From assembly GCA_029204225.1 (NCBI GenBank), contig CM055096.1:29070995-29134994 (forward strand): DNA of 64,000 nucleotides, given 5' to 3'. This DNA is from Diphasiastrum complanatum. Lineage: Eukaryota > Streptophyta > Lycopodiopsida > Lycopodiales > Lycopodiaceae. The notes under the pieces are model-generated. The model did no database searches. It saw nothing but the letters and a program-made list of their open reading frames with translations, and was not told where the DNA came from. Shown here in pieces: positions 1 to 11,900 of this stretch. The translations under genes were made by a program, and so were the position numbers. How positions within the stretch are numbered: the first letter of the stretch is position 1; every line of letters starts with the position of its first letter.

Positions 1-1700
1 TTCTTAGCACATAATCTTGTGCATTCTCATCACTCCTCTTCATGCTTTGTAGAATCTGGTTCCTAAGCATGAGAACCCTCGAAGTGTTACTAGACTCATA
101 GATAGATTTTAAAGATTCCCAAGCCTCTTTAGCACTCTTACATGATGATACTTTCCTTAAAAGATCATTGCTTACATTCATCTTAATACAGTGAAGTGCA
201 AGCCTAGACCTCTTCTTGTATCCCACTAATTCCTGTGCACCTAGAGGTTCATCTTCATCATCTATTAGAAACTCATAAAGATCCTGGAGCACATTAGTGA
301 CTCCATCCTCACTTTCCAAATAGCATAATTAGTAGAATTTAACCTCTCACTAGCTTCTAGAAGGTAGGCTCCCACTGATCCCATCTTACTAGCAAGATTC
401 TACACACAAGATATAGATTTGTTTGGACCTGAAACTCACAAAGGTTTCTAACTTGCAGTGTTTCACTCAAATGTTGACTTCTAATCCAACAGATGGATTT
501 GTAATCACAGTTCTATCACTCCCTCACAAGCTAAGATAAGATGAGATGAAAACTACACTCAAGCAAATCTTGCCAATCTTGGCTATTCTTGGACAAAAAC
601 TGACTCTATCTCTCTCATTCACTTTAATGTACTTTCAAGACCTGGTTTCCACTTTAAGAAGGTCTGAAATCAGCCTAGATTAATTAGTTTTCATGAAACA
701 AATTCAAAACTAATCAATGGCAAGTGATCTTGGTAGCTTATCCTAGGATTTGCACCAAAAATTACATCAAACTGACACCATATGAATTTTCTATGATCCA
801 ATGAATATGGGTTATTAAATGCTGGTTCAGAGATGCCCACACGTGTGAACAGTACGGATTTTGATCCTGAAAAAGTTTGGGATCAAATCCCCTCACCAAA
901 ACCTGGATACCAGCTCGCCCTTCCAATACTAGCTTTTTGCACCAAAACCTGCTAAAACTGGATTAGATTCAAACACAGATCAATGGCCTTGTACTTGGCT
1001 CTGATACCATGTGAAAAGTAAAGTACTAAGGACCATAAATGGATCTTTGAATGATCCACAAGGTGATTGTATGCTTGTTAAACAATCTATCAGAAACTAG
1101 TCATCAGAAAACAAGATCTAGTTTAGCAGCTTGATAGGAAACAAGTAGAGACAATCAAAGCATTGATCAAATAGTCTAATCCAACTCCACACGTGTGGAA
1201 ATAAGGCTGTAGTACGGCCTGTAGACAGTGTTTACAAAGTGCCAAAGCTGGGTTTCATTGAAAAATAGAGTAATCACCATACAATGAGAGGAAACTCGAG
1301 TTTCTCCTTGAGGCTCAAAAAAGTTTCTATCTACTCACTATGGAGAATGGAAATACATAGTAAAACACACTTCCTTTGCAAAGTTAGGTGAAAATCCAGC
1401 ATGTAATAAGGAAGTAGACTCCACTTTCTTGCCCTTATGTGAAAACCCTAGCCTAGATCCAAGAGTCATGCTTGGTAGGTGCATGGTAGGTACAAATCTC
1501 ATCATAAATCATGGTCTAGATCCTACAAAGTAGGAATCACTACCAAATAGACACAACCACTCCTCTTGACTCGTGGTAACCTACTTTAGGTGTGTATGTA
1601 CAAGTGGCACTTTGGCCATTCAAGTAACCAACAAACAATATTGACAGAAATGTACAATATTCTACATGGCTAGATTTGCCAATGTAGGCAATTTTTCACA
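1..1700 (-). mobile_element. Ty1/copia LTR retrotransposon, 5' end (runs off the window)
   Basis: The 5' LTR is 1010-1700, bounded by TGTGAAAA / TTTTCACA inverted ends. A tRNA-iMet-type primer binding site (TGGTATCAGAGCC, minus strand) sits at 997-1009. A leader fills about 400-996. A copia-type gag begins near 393 (MGSVGAYLLEASERLNSTNY) and continues to base 1 with the UBN2-like AKEAWESLKSIYE stretch. The rest lies outside the window. It looks broken, with at least one break visible in gag. Confidence 0.8.
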
Positions 1701-1739
1701 AAATAAACCCACTACACTTTGCCTACATTCACAATGATA

Positions 1740-4370
1740 TCTATATATCGAGAAGACATATTGATATTGTTGCCCAAGGGTAGTAGACTTTGTAGAAGAT
1801 GCTATAGTCAAGGCAAAAAACTGCAAGAATTCCAAAATTTCTAGACTAAGCAGATTGACAAAGGATGTTAAACATAAATATAGAAAATCAAGTTCTTCCT
1901 CAAACTTGGATGGCTAATATGAGATAGAATCAAATTCTAGCCTGCTAAGTGAAGAGGTAGATGTTGACTCTATAGACTCTATTGCTTCATCTAAATAGTC
2001 CAAATCAAGGAAGGAGAAATCTCACAAAAAAGAAAAATCAACTATTAAGGTATCTAATTGGTAAATATGCCTCTATAAATGAACCAAATGTTCTGTATGT
2101 TCCTTATTTGAAGACTCATTATATATAGTCCAACTAGTTCTCTCTATTTTGAAACCTAGCACCTCAACTAAGTTCATATTTATGTCAAAGATTTGTATTC
2201 CAGCATTGATGGTAGTTGTATAGCTTGAGACATTATATGTGCTTATTGAGCTCCAAGGGGTCAATTGCCAAGGACCTGTTACAATTATGGTGTCTCGGGC
2301 TATTTACATGGATGTCCTAAATTGAAAAGGTAGACGACTATGTATTGCCTTGTTTTGGAAAGGAAAAATATTCTATAGAACGTACTAAGTCACAGAAAAC
2401 AAAGATGTTCATCACATAGGTTCAAACACTTGCAAATAACATCGCATGTACAACCAACTATGTATTTGGAAAATTGGATTCTAGTGATTCTCAAGATACT
2501 AAATGCCCAATGAGACTGAGAGATTGATAAGATTATAACTAGAAGTCATGCTAAGTATAAGCATCTCTTCCGTAAATACTAGATTTTAGAAACCAAGGTT
2601 CCTATTACTAAGAAGAAGCTGAAATTTAAGAAGAAGAAAAAATCAAAGCAATAGCCAAAGATCAATCTAAGAGATAATTCAAATTATGACCTGGATTATG
2701 AGAAGTATGCTGCTCAAGATATTATTTGTTAGAAAATTATTTAAAGATAAATTCAAGAGAGCTACCTTTGAGAAAGACACTCTTCTTTCTAATAGTCAAT
2801 TATATATAGCCAAAATTGAAACAACTATGATGCAGTCCATTGACAATCATATTTTATAGTTGATGTAAAGGATCGACATCCTTAAATCACTTTTTGACAA
2901 TTATTGGAAAAAAACACTCATTATAATAAAAAAATGTTAAAGTCGCCAATTCACCTGAAGCAGAAAAGAAAGATAAAGCTACTTAAGGTATCAATTTACA
3001 AATTCGAGTCAATAAACGAGAGCACCAAACTAAATTGAGGTCAAAGTGAAGTATATGTTCTCTTCAATGTTCATGTCAACTCTAGTTTGTCAAGAGTTCA
3101 CATAAGGAGAAAGGATTTAAGTTATAGCTTGGAATTGGCACACATTAAGCCTTCTACATGTTCTATTTGATTGAGTAACCAAACAAGGAGAAAACCAATA
3201 GGTGTGTCGAAGAAATTTATTTTCTATATTGGTGATGTAACTTTTGTGATGGGATTTATTGTGATTAAACCTTTAGCTACATCTAATTACCTACTTCTTA
3301 TTGGAAGGCCATTGTTATATGGTGCTAATCTGACTACTCATTTGAGAAATAAACAAGTATGTTCTCTTGGCTCAGTCAAAGGATAAGTACCAAGGAAAAA
3401 CATCGTCATCTAATTCAGGTTATACATTTGATTTCTTTGATCAAAGAGTTTCATTGAATTGTTCACATGTTGAATTGGACAATTTTTTTACTTGTATTAT
3501 CTAGAATGCTACAAGATTTAAGAATCCAATTCAAATACTCCATTCTCCACGACTAGAGAAGTTCTGGGAAGGGTTTAAGCCAATCATACTGAAGGTCTAA
3601 TTGAATCAAAAAATGCTCACGATATCAAGGTGGGAGGAGGAAAGACCTTGAAGGTTTCTAAGTTCATGTGAGAGAGCAGCATACTCAAACAACTCATTGG
3701 CTTTTAACTCCCATTTCAACATTTGTACCATTTGAGAAATGGGGTATTGATTTTGCCAAACCAATTTAGCCAACTACTCAATATACAAGAAAGAGATACA
3801 GTCTTGTGGCTATTGATTATGCTGCTAAAATGGTGGAAGCAATTTCCACACAGAAGAATGTTCTTAAGGTAGTAGTAGAATTTATTTTTTTCAGATCACT
3901 ATTCCCGATATAGTTGCCCTTTGAAAGTGATTAGTGACAAAGGTGACTATTTTCTTGATGAGTCTATTCAACAATTGTATTATATTCTTATCAAGCATTG
4001 AAAAATAACACTATATAATCCAAAAGCCAATCGATTAATGGGGAGAACTAATGGTATACTTTATTAAATAATAATACAATTGCGCATTCTACAAATTGAG
4101 ACCAAAAGCTTCTCTCTATACTATGGTATATTCTAAATCGGAGGAGATCACTTCTAAGAGAGCTCCATACTATGTATTTCATGGTATCTATCCAATTTTG
4201 CCTATTGGATTGGAAGTTCCAACCTCCAAGATACATGCATTTAATGGTGCTTTGAATGATGATAGCAATAAGGTGAGGTTGTGCACTACCAACTAATTGG
4301 AAAATAATCAAAAAATTGGTCAACCTAGCTATATAGTTAATGTTCCTAGCAACATAATTGTAAGTCCCCA
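1740..4370 (+). mobile_element. Old Ty3/gypsy relic
   Basis: Plus-strand pieces in pol order include a CCHC-like zinc knuckle (about 2273-2335), a protease-end-like segment (about 3170-3385) and an integrase-core-like stretch near 3770-3900 (YSLVAIDYAAKMVEAI). No LTRs were recognised. It is heavily broken, with many breaks, and is the most decayed element in the window. Confidence 0.5.
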
Positions 4371-4399
4371 TTTCTCGATTTCCAGTATAAATATGATGC

Positions 4400-6115
4400 T
4401 AACACCATATCCCCATCAATCATCATAAATCACATAGTATGGTAGTGCTCAATTCGATGCAAGTCGTCGTGAAATGTTCGTCGACTTTTGATCTACCACC
4501 ACATGGGTGAGTTCAGTCATCATGTAATTACTTTCTTGACGTTGGAGATGTAGTTCCTCAAAGATGAATATTGCATCTGTATTTGTCTTCAAAGTTTGAT
4601 TGGCTCAACACATGCTTCTTCAAAGCTTAACTGCATCAACACATGCTTCTTGGCAACTACCATACTATTCTCTCCACTTCATCACCTTAGAAATCACTTT
4701 AGGTAGACTTGTTGTGAACCAAAATATCACATTAGTGTTAGAAATCTTCGGTGAACACTCATCACCTTTGAGTTTTTTAATATGATTGATAGTCCCTACA
4801 AGACAATTTATTTTAGTCAGGACAAGAATCTAGTGGTCTTAAATTTAATTCATGTCTTTCCAAGTTGAAGTACCAATCTTTGGCTATATGTTGATGGGTC
4901 ATCACAATTATCTTCTCTATACAATCTACATGCTTCTTTGCTCCTTGTGAACCTAATAGGATTTTCTTTACAATCAAACTTAGGAAACTCCTATTTTAGC
5001 AGCCAAATAATAAGTCCCCTCATAAACTACTATATCTATGCTTGGGGTAAAGGTACCGAAAGATGTGGCCTCAAAACATCTATCTTACAATGGCCTATAT
5101 GCCTTCCTATTAGACATCATATGCATTTCTTAGGAGTAAATCCATCTCTAGTCCACTGATGATCAATGTTAATAAAATATTGTAAACTTTTGTCTTTTTA
5201 TTGAAGTTTCTTCAGTCTGTATTTGTTGCTATTAATTAGACTCAGTTCACAATAATCTCCTTCACTTCCAATAAACTCTTAACCACCACAAGTTAACCTT
5301 TACTCAGTGATCTTGACATCATAGCAATAACAGTCTTTTGTGATATCTCCAGCTTCAACAACTATGTTGACCTTTTGCTCAACGACAGTATCATTGGAAC
5401 TTTCCTCAAAATCACATTGACACCAACTATATACTTCATCGCACAGAGATTTGAAAATTAACTCCAGCTCCATAGTCACTTTCATTTGTAGATTATTTCC
5501 TAGCTTCCTTCCATCAGTTGAGACAACAACTCTAGTTTCGGGTTGTGAAAGTGTTGGCAATCTTCATAACTTGAAGACTCATCTGTCTTCAAGCATGCAT
5601 GACAATGATACCGCTTTCACACCATCTTTCGCTTTTGTCTGCAACCAAGATCTTGACTGTTTTGTGTCAGCCCCCTGTTTTCTTGTAAACTTAGAATTAC
5701 CCACCCGAGTCCTGTTAACATGATATGTGTCCGCATTGCTGCTTCTTGTGCAATTATTTCAAATAGTGCAGTAGCCGAAGCAAATACTTCAGCTTGTTGT
5801 GGAGTTTTCCAACGATGGTATCTTGTTTTGCAGCTCAAAGTTTTAGCTGAATATTTTTAAAGGGTTCAAGCCATGGAAAGTAAGATGCAATACTACAACA
5901 TCAGACTCTGGGAAACACTTTTGCACTAGGAACCAGGAGTTCAAAGCTGCAACTGTCCACAGAAGAAATAAAACTTATAGAGGACACCTTCAACAATCTG
6001 AAATATGCAAGTAGATCGGACCCCTTACCAACATACACTTAGCTCATGTACACAGTTCGTCTTTATAGCAATACTTAGTGATTGATTTCTTTAGACTTAA
6101 AGCACAGCTCGTCCT
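4400..6115. other. Unassigned AT-rich stretch
   Basis: I recognise no gene or repeat here. An 86-codon minus-strand ORF at 5300-5560 (starts MPTLSQPETRVVVSTDG) has no family I know and overlaps an open frame on the other strand. Confidence 0.4.
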
Positions 6116-6116
6116 T

Positions 6117-6190
6117 ACATTGTAGCTCAGTTGGGTAGAACATTTGCAGGTCCAAAAAGACTCATGTTCAAATACCCATCGTCAGACACT
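6117..6190 (+). repeat. tRNA-derived fragment (SINE head or tRNA pseudogene)
   Basis: An A-box-like TGTAGCTCAGTTGGGTAGAA is followed 34 bases on by a B-box-like TGTTCAAATACCC, the spacing of a tRNA gene. No good acceptor stem forms, so this is not a working tRNA. A SINE body downstream is possible but not proven. Confidence 0.5.
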
Positions 6191-7259
6191 ATCTAGCATA
6201 TGTTAACAGATACTCTAAAGAGAAGCTATACAACATAAATCTTGGAAATACTATATAGTAGCCTAGGTTCGAGAATACAAAAAGCAGGTCTCAATTGTAG
6301 GCATAGGTGGTCTTTCACTCATATCACCATTTCCGGCAACTGTTGCTTGAAGTATGCACTAGCGTAGTCCTTAAAGTTTATCCTATTGCCATAGTCATTT
6401 TCTGGATTATCACACTGGCCATTTGACTGATTGTGAAAAATTGGCAAAATCTAGCTTGAGTATTTTGCATATCCTTGTACATATGGAAATCTCACACGTT
6501 TGGAGCATGTTACCACGTGTGGAAAGTAGTCATAATCATGTAAGATCTATGTTGAGCTAGGGGTACTTGAAATTTTGTGGACATCTATCCACATGTTAGT
6601 AGGAGATAGGGCCGATATTGATTGTAGAGGCAAAATGGACAAGTACACATGTAAAGTCATGATTAGGCCAAAAGTAGAGTGTGATGTGACTCGAGCTAGG
6701 TTAGGCGTGTTACATTTGTCATGATGAGGTTGGATGTGTGACACTTTCCTATGTGTTGGCATAAGAGCTAGTGACCAATCAAAAGCTAGAAATCCATCAA
6801 ATTGGTCCAATCAAGTTTGAGGGTCAATATGTCAGTAAGTCAATCATATTTAGAGGAGGATCAGAAGGGGTTCAATCTTGTTTCACTCCCCTTGACCTCT
6901 AGTTACTACTTATATGTGTCTTAGATCAATTCTATGTAAGTTTTTTAAAGTTAATGAGAGTTTTTACATTTTGAGCATTTCTGGCTTCCTCTTCGAGTAT
7001 TGGTACTTGGATTCTCTCTCTACCCGAGAGCAAGACTGTTTTGCACTTCGTTTTTTTCCATCTCAAGCACATGTGAATGTACTTTGGAGAGTGATATATG
7101 CATGTTTCATTGTGCTCTTGCCTTAGATTTGTGAGATAGATCTTGGAATTCAATCTATGCTTGATCTATTGTGCAATCACCCACATCTTAGGAGATCAAA
7201 CACACTTTTGGGCTGTCCCACACGTGTGAAATTCAACAATTGTGTTTTCAAAGGCGTGT
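6191..7259. other. Unassigned stretch
   Basis: Nothing recognisable. There are several G-box-like ACGTGTGG words and no credible coding region. Confidence 0.4.
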
Positions 7260-7267
7260 GTACTGAA

Positions 7268-7980
7268 CATAGATCCAGCGGTACCAGGATCCGCAGATCC
7301 CGGTACCGCAGATCCATACTGATCCGTGGTACCATAATATATGATATTTTTTTTTACAAAAAAATAAAATTAAGTGGGCAATATGGGTATCAGCTTGAAG
7401 CTGTTGACGAGAGCAGTGCATTTATGCAGGTTGTCGGTTCTGACGAGAGCAAACAGCCAAAGGACCAAGGGGATGCAAAACACCAAAAAGTGTGTTTTCG
7501 CTTTGCCCCCCAAACCCCCCGCCGGGGGGCTACCGCCCCCCGAACCCCCCAAGACTTGCTGCTATATAGAAACTGTAATCTAGCCATCTCATAACCATCA
7601 TGGTCTCACAGTAGACCCTATACTAACAACCGTGCTCAGTAATGGCTTCTCCTTATAACGGGGGCCTTACAGATATGAGCTCACAGTTAACTAGTGACTA
7701 CTAAACTGAGAGGTGCATTATTTAGTTTTCTAACACATTTTGTAGCTGAAAGCACCGGCAACCTGCATAAATGCACTGCTCTCGTCAAGAGCTTCAAGCT
7801 GATAATACCCATATTGCCCACTAATTTTTTTTTTTTAAATTTAATTTTTTTTTAAAAAAAATAAATAAATAAAAATAAAAAATGGTGCCGCCCTGGTACC
7901 GCGGATTTTTGGGCGGTACCACCATTATGGTACCGGCGGTACCATAATGGCGGTACCATGGGGTACTATGGTACTGAAAC
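7268..7980. mobile_element. Non-autonomous hAT-like foldback MITE, 713 bp
   Basis: The element is flanked by a perfect 8-bp direct repeat GTACTGAA (7260-7267 and 7981-7988), the target-site length of hAT transposons. Its ends are short inverted repeats beginning CATAG, followed by clustered GGTACC palindromes. Inner inverted arms of about 65 bp (about 7376-7440 and 7762-7825, ending GGGCAATATGGGTATCAGC) would fold the element. It has no transposase. The hAT class is inferred from the 8-bp duplication. Confidence 0.8.
7506..7550 (-). other. G-quadruplex-prone / hairpin block inside the MITE
   Basis: There are four C6 runs (7506-7511, 7515-7520, 7536-7541, 7545-7550) with a G6 run (7524-7529) between them. 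The minus strand thus has four G6 runs that could form a quadruplex, and either strand could form a short C/G hairpin. Confidence 0.6.
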
Positions 7981-8027
7981 AGCAATTCAATTCATTGTAT
8001 CAGCAACATTCAAACTGGTACAAGCTG

Positions 8028-8216
8028 TAAGCTTTGAAGTGCTCGTGTCACTCAGCTACACGTTTTTTATCTTGTGTCCATGTGCCCTCGAGAGGAATTA
8101 AACTGTAGACCTTGAGGTAAGAGATGTCTATAAGCTTTGAAGTGCTTGTCCTATCACTCACCGCTAGTTTTTTATCTTGCACGTCCATGTGCCCTTGAGA
8201 AGAATTGAACTGTAGA
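8028..8216. repeat. Imperfect tandem duplication, ~103-bp period
   Basis: TAAGCTTTGAAGTGCT...TTTTTTATCTTG...CCATGTGCCC...CTGTAGA occurs at about 8028-8109 and again at about 8131-8216, downstream of PRPL1. The TTGAACTGTAGAA ends look weakly tRNA-like on the minus strand. Confidence 0.65.
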
Positions 8217-8847
8217 AGTTGTAGTGAGTTGTCAACTAACAGGCCATGTTTAAAGGGACCCAGCCACCTACCAGTTCAGAAGTTTTTCAAAGCATATCCA
8301 TATGCATACGTTTGTACACAAGTGCACAAGAGAATTGCAACTTGGACCTTAATACTTGAATAAGATGGTAGAGGTAAATAATTTACATAAATGCAAATTT
8401 CCTTCCGAGGAAAAATAGCTTCGTAATTAGCGCAACACATTAACTTTACAGGAGAGAGCCACTCATTCTGTACTCCAGCATCTCCAAGTGATACCCATGT
8501 TAACGCTGAGATTCTAAATGGCTACTTTTCATGTAGCTACATGTTTTGGCAAGAAATTGACATACATTCATGAGACAGGCGCACTTTCTCATTTCTATAT
8601 CGACTCCAAGGAATCATTGATAGCTGCTGTAACCTATACTAAATCTCCCTCTGTTTAAGAAAGTAAGATAATTCTCATTGGTACCTCTATTATTTCGTAC
8701 ATGGGATGTATCGAATACACCACATTCTAGAAATGTTCTACTCAAACTTTTCTTCAAAGAGCTATAACCAAAAGTACCTAAACCGTTGTCCCAATAACTA
8801 CAGCTACTTAGCACAGCTCTCTAAAAACAACAGCTCACAGAAGGTTG

Positions 8848-8976
8848 CTATGACAATTTCATTTCTCGAAGCTGGTTGACGACAATCTTTACTGATGGCC
8901 CCATGGTAGTGCATACGTAGGCGGTCTTCCAGTACGCCCCCTTTGCTCCAGAAGGCTTGTTAGCATCCACAGAGTT
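8848..8976 (-). CDS. PRPL1: PRPL1 exon 7: C terminus and stop
   Basis: This exon has 42 codons plus TAG, from [17 protein letters not shown] through [18 protein letters not shown]. The acceptor is GCATACAG|AAC. KP-GAKG-YWK and TMGPSVK are conserved C-terminal L1 elements. The 3' UTR should lie at about 8620-8847. An AATAAT-like sequence is the best polyadenylation candidate I see there, and it is weak. Confidence 0.93.
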   Translation of the reverse strand, partial: NSVDANKPSGAKGAYWKTAYVCTTMGPSVKIVVNQLREMKLS

Positions 8977-11900
8977 CTGTATGCACAAAGAAACTTGGTA
9001 AGAATGAAGTCCTTGTTTTTCTGTCATATTTGAATTGTAAGACTGCTGACCCTATGTTTGTAAGAATAGCATCTTATCAGCTCATGAATCAACATACTAA
9101 CAGGCAAAACCTTTCCCAACGGACTGGCAAAGACTGACTTGATTCCTGAAGTTTGGGTGAATACTCTCCTAACTTATGCAGCATTATGCTTCAAACTAGT
9201 CAGAGCTTTTGCCTTCCAGAGTGGCTTGTGAAGTTGAATCAACCTGCCAACCTTCAAATCAAACTTACAGTGACACCATTCTTTACGAGAATGCAATTCT
9301 TGAATTATGAATAAGATGTATTCGCAGATTCACGTTGACACACTCATGATGGACTGTTTGCTGTAACAATTGATTCAACCAACTATACAGCCAAAGCAGA
9401 GGCTTTTGAGAGACTAAAAACCCATCACTGGCACCTCACACAGAAACATCTGCAACACAAACCTCACCGATAGAAACAGAGCTAGATGACCAAATAACAG
9501 AAGTGAACAGTTATGGTAGATAGTATGTTAAACAAGCTATTTACTACTTATGGACTATTCAGGCAGGTGTAATGGACATACAATACATTAGGGCATACCA
9601 AGGGCACATGATCCACTTGCTTACTCTAGGAACCCTTTATTATTTAAGGGCCCTTTTTGCTATAGGCCCTTCTAGAAGGTGTGCAGATTGGACTTGACCG
9701 AACTTGCCCAACAAGTCACTGATAGATATATAAAGAGGAGTAATTTCATTTACTCAGTAGCTTCTGATTTGGATTACTCCAAGTTCTTGTATTAATGTGA
9801 TACGAAATTTATGACCGAGTTCATAGTACCAGGCCACTCTGGAGGCCACCAAAAATAAAACTCACACTGCCTCAAGTGCCAGGTTTGATACACTTGATAT
9901 TTGCTCTTGAAGTGTCACTTGATAGGAATATGAATTGCTACCAAGAACTTTGTAGTCACCAGAAACCCATTCTTCATGACACTTCGCATGATGCTAAGAG
10001 CAGCACATGAATGGAAGACAACATTCACTGACTCTGAACAGTCACCCACGAACCATAAGAGATATTGTTGACGCTTAACACTATAAAAAGTCGTCTTCTA
10101 GATTTCAAACTTCTTATCAAAAATGTAGATTGAATCTGCACACAGATACCCGATTGCGAATGGAAATTCAGATTTGCAGGTCCTATGAGTTTTGTGCAAT
10201 ATAATGAACCAAAACTGAAAACACTCCAAAAATCGCGGAGCAAGGAGCGTCAATATATACTTCCTAGCCTGCTCACCTCATAAGGAGGCAAGCAACCATT
10301 TCAATCATATCCATCTAAAGCAGACTCTCAGATGATCTTTCTGTACATCATTATGATATGAGCACAACATATTTAGCTCAAAACCTTTAATACATCACTT
10401 CTCAAACCTTGACTTTCCCATCAATATTTCTTATAGTGATAATTTGCGATTTGCACTTTGTCAGATGAATTATTAGCACCTAGCTCTTTAGAACATGTAC
10501 AAACGGTGGAAAAGTGTTTCTACACGCTTTTGGTCCATCCATGTTCTTGATCAACCCTTTTCTATCTTCCTGTTTTGCCTAAGCCCTTATGTTTCTCGCT
10601 TGGCAAAACATCATCAGAAGCCAAGAACCATGTATTTTACTACCCTGATAATATAGTCTTGTTTTGCAATAATAAACAGGCAGATTGTAGTGTCCAGATA
10701 GGTAAATGAGTGCACAAATCGTCAAGCACATTCAGTACATAACAACCAAAAACACTGCCAAGTAACAACTATCAAGTTGTCAACTAAGAGGTATAATGTG
10801 AGATTTGCTAGGCACACTTACTGAATTCCCACTTGCTCACAATGTTCTATATTTCTTGCATCACTCATAGACACAAATGTTTAACCACAATTATGCTCTA
10901 GAAAAATGCCACGCGGGTTGTTTCAAATGCTGATCTCCTGGAGTCCCTTGGTTGACCAGGGGTTTTATTCTCCTAACCCAACCTTTGGCATGCAATATCT
11001 ACTTATAGGCAAATGTGTTAACTAGGATATTTCAATGCAAAAAGCTTTAACCAAAACTAAACAATATACAAAGAAAAATCGGCATCACTGGTCTACACAT
11101 GTACACATCCAGAATGCTGAGTTATGTCTCAAAAATCCAAGTTGCACACAGAAAGAGTTCTGGAATAAAAATGTATGAGACTGCAGATACACCTTGCTAT
11201 GAGTCTCTCAAATTTCTCAAGGTAAAAACATAACTTCATGCAAGAAGGAAAACCCTAGTCTGTCAGCTTCGTCCTTTTGACAACCATAATAACCAATCTA
11301 TTTTGATCCCAACCATATCTTAATGCGACAACATGACATCACGAGGGAACAAGAAGCATGTACCTAATTTTCATTCTTTTCAGTATCACAAACAATAGCC
11401 ACTTGTAATCACATACAAAAACTTGGTATTGTACTCAAATTCTTATTGACATACTCTGAGCAGATGCCAGAAGAACAATGCCTTGATACCTTTGACTAAC
11501 TTTGTAACCGAATTTGTGGTGATTGAAAAAGGATGAAGTTCTAGGAAAAAAATGTATTACAAATCAAGAAAGAAATCACACTTCAAAAATGCTTTGCCAA
11601 CATTTTAGAAGGAAACTGAACAAAGAAGATGTCCATTTGGAAGAGGCTTACTGCAATAGCTGCAAGATTTGTTAGGAGGTCTTCTTCAGAAAAGTTGGTC
11701 TTTCCAAATGGCACATGTACAATACCACTCTTGTCTGCACGATATTCTACCTTCCCTGCTTTGAACTCTGCAATTGCCTGTTATAGAGCAAACCTTTTAA
11801 ACAGTGAAAGATGTAAGAAATCACACCAAAATTCTTGCAAAGCAAAAATGGTCTACATAGCCAGGAAAGGAACATAGTAACAGCGTAAGAGTGATCATCA

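Noticed and set aside
5300-5560. An 86-codon minus-strand ORF (MPTLSQPETRVV...)
   Set aside because: The composition looks protein-like, but there is no known family, no splice context and a competing frame on the other strand. It is not strong enough to call.
836-7230. Repeated ACACGTGTG words (about 839, 1189, 6510, 7219) as a regulatory family
   Set aside because: Only a handful of copies in unrelated contexts. G-box-like palindromes of this size occur by chance.
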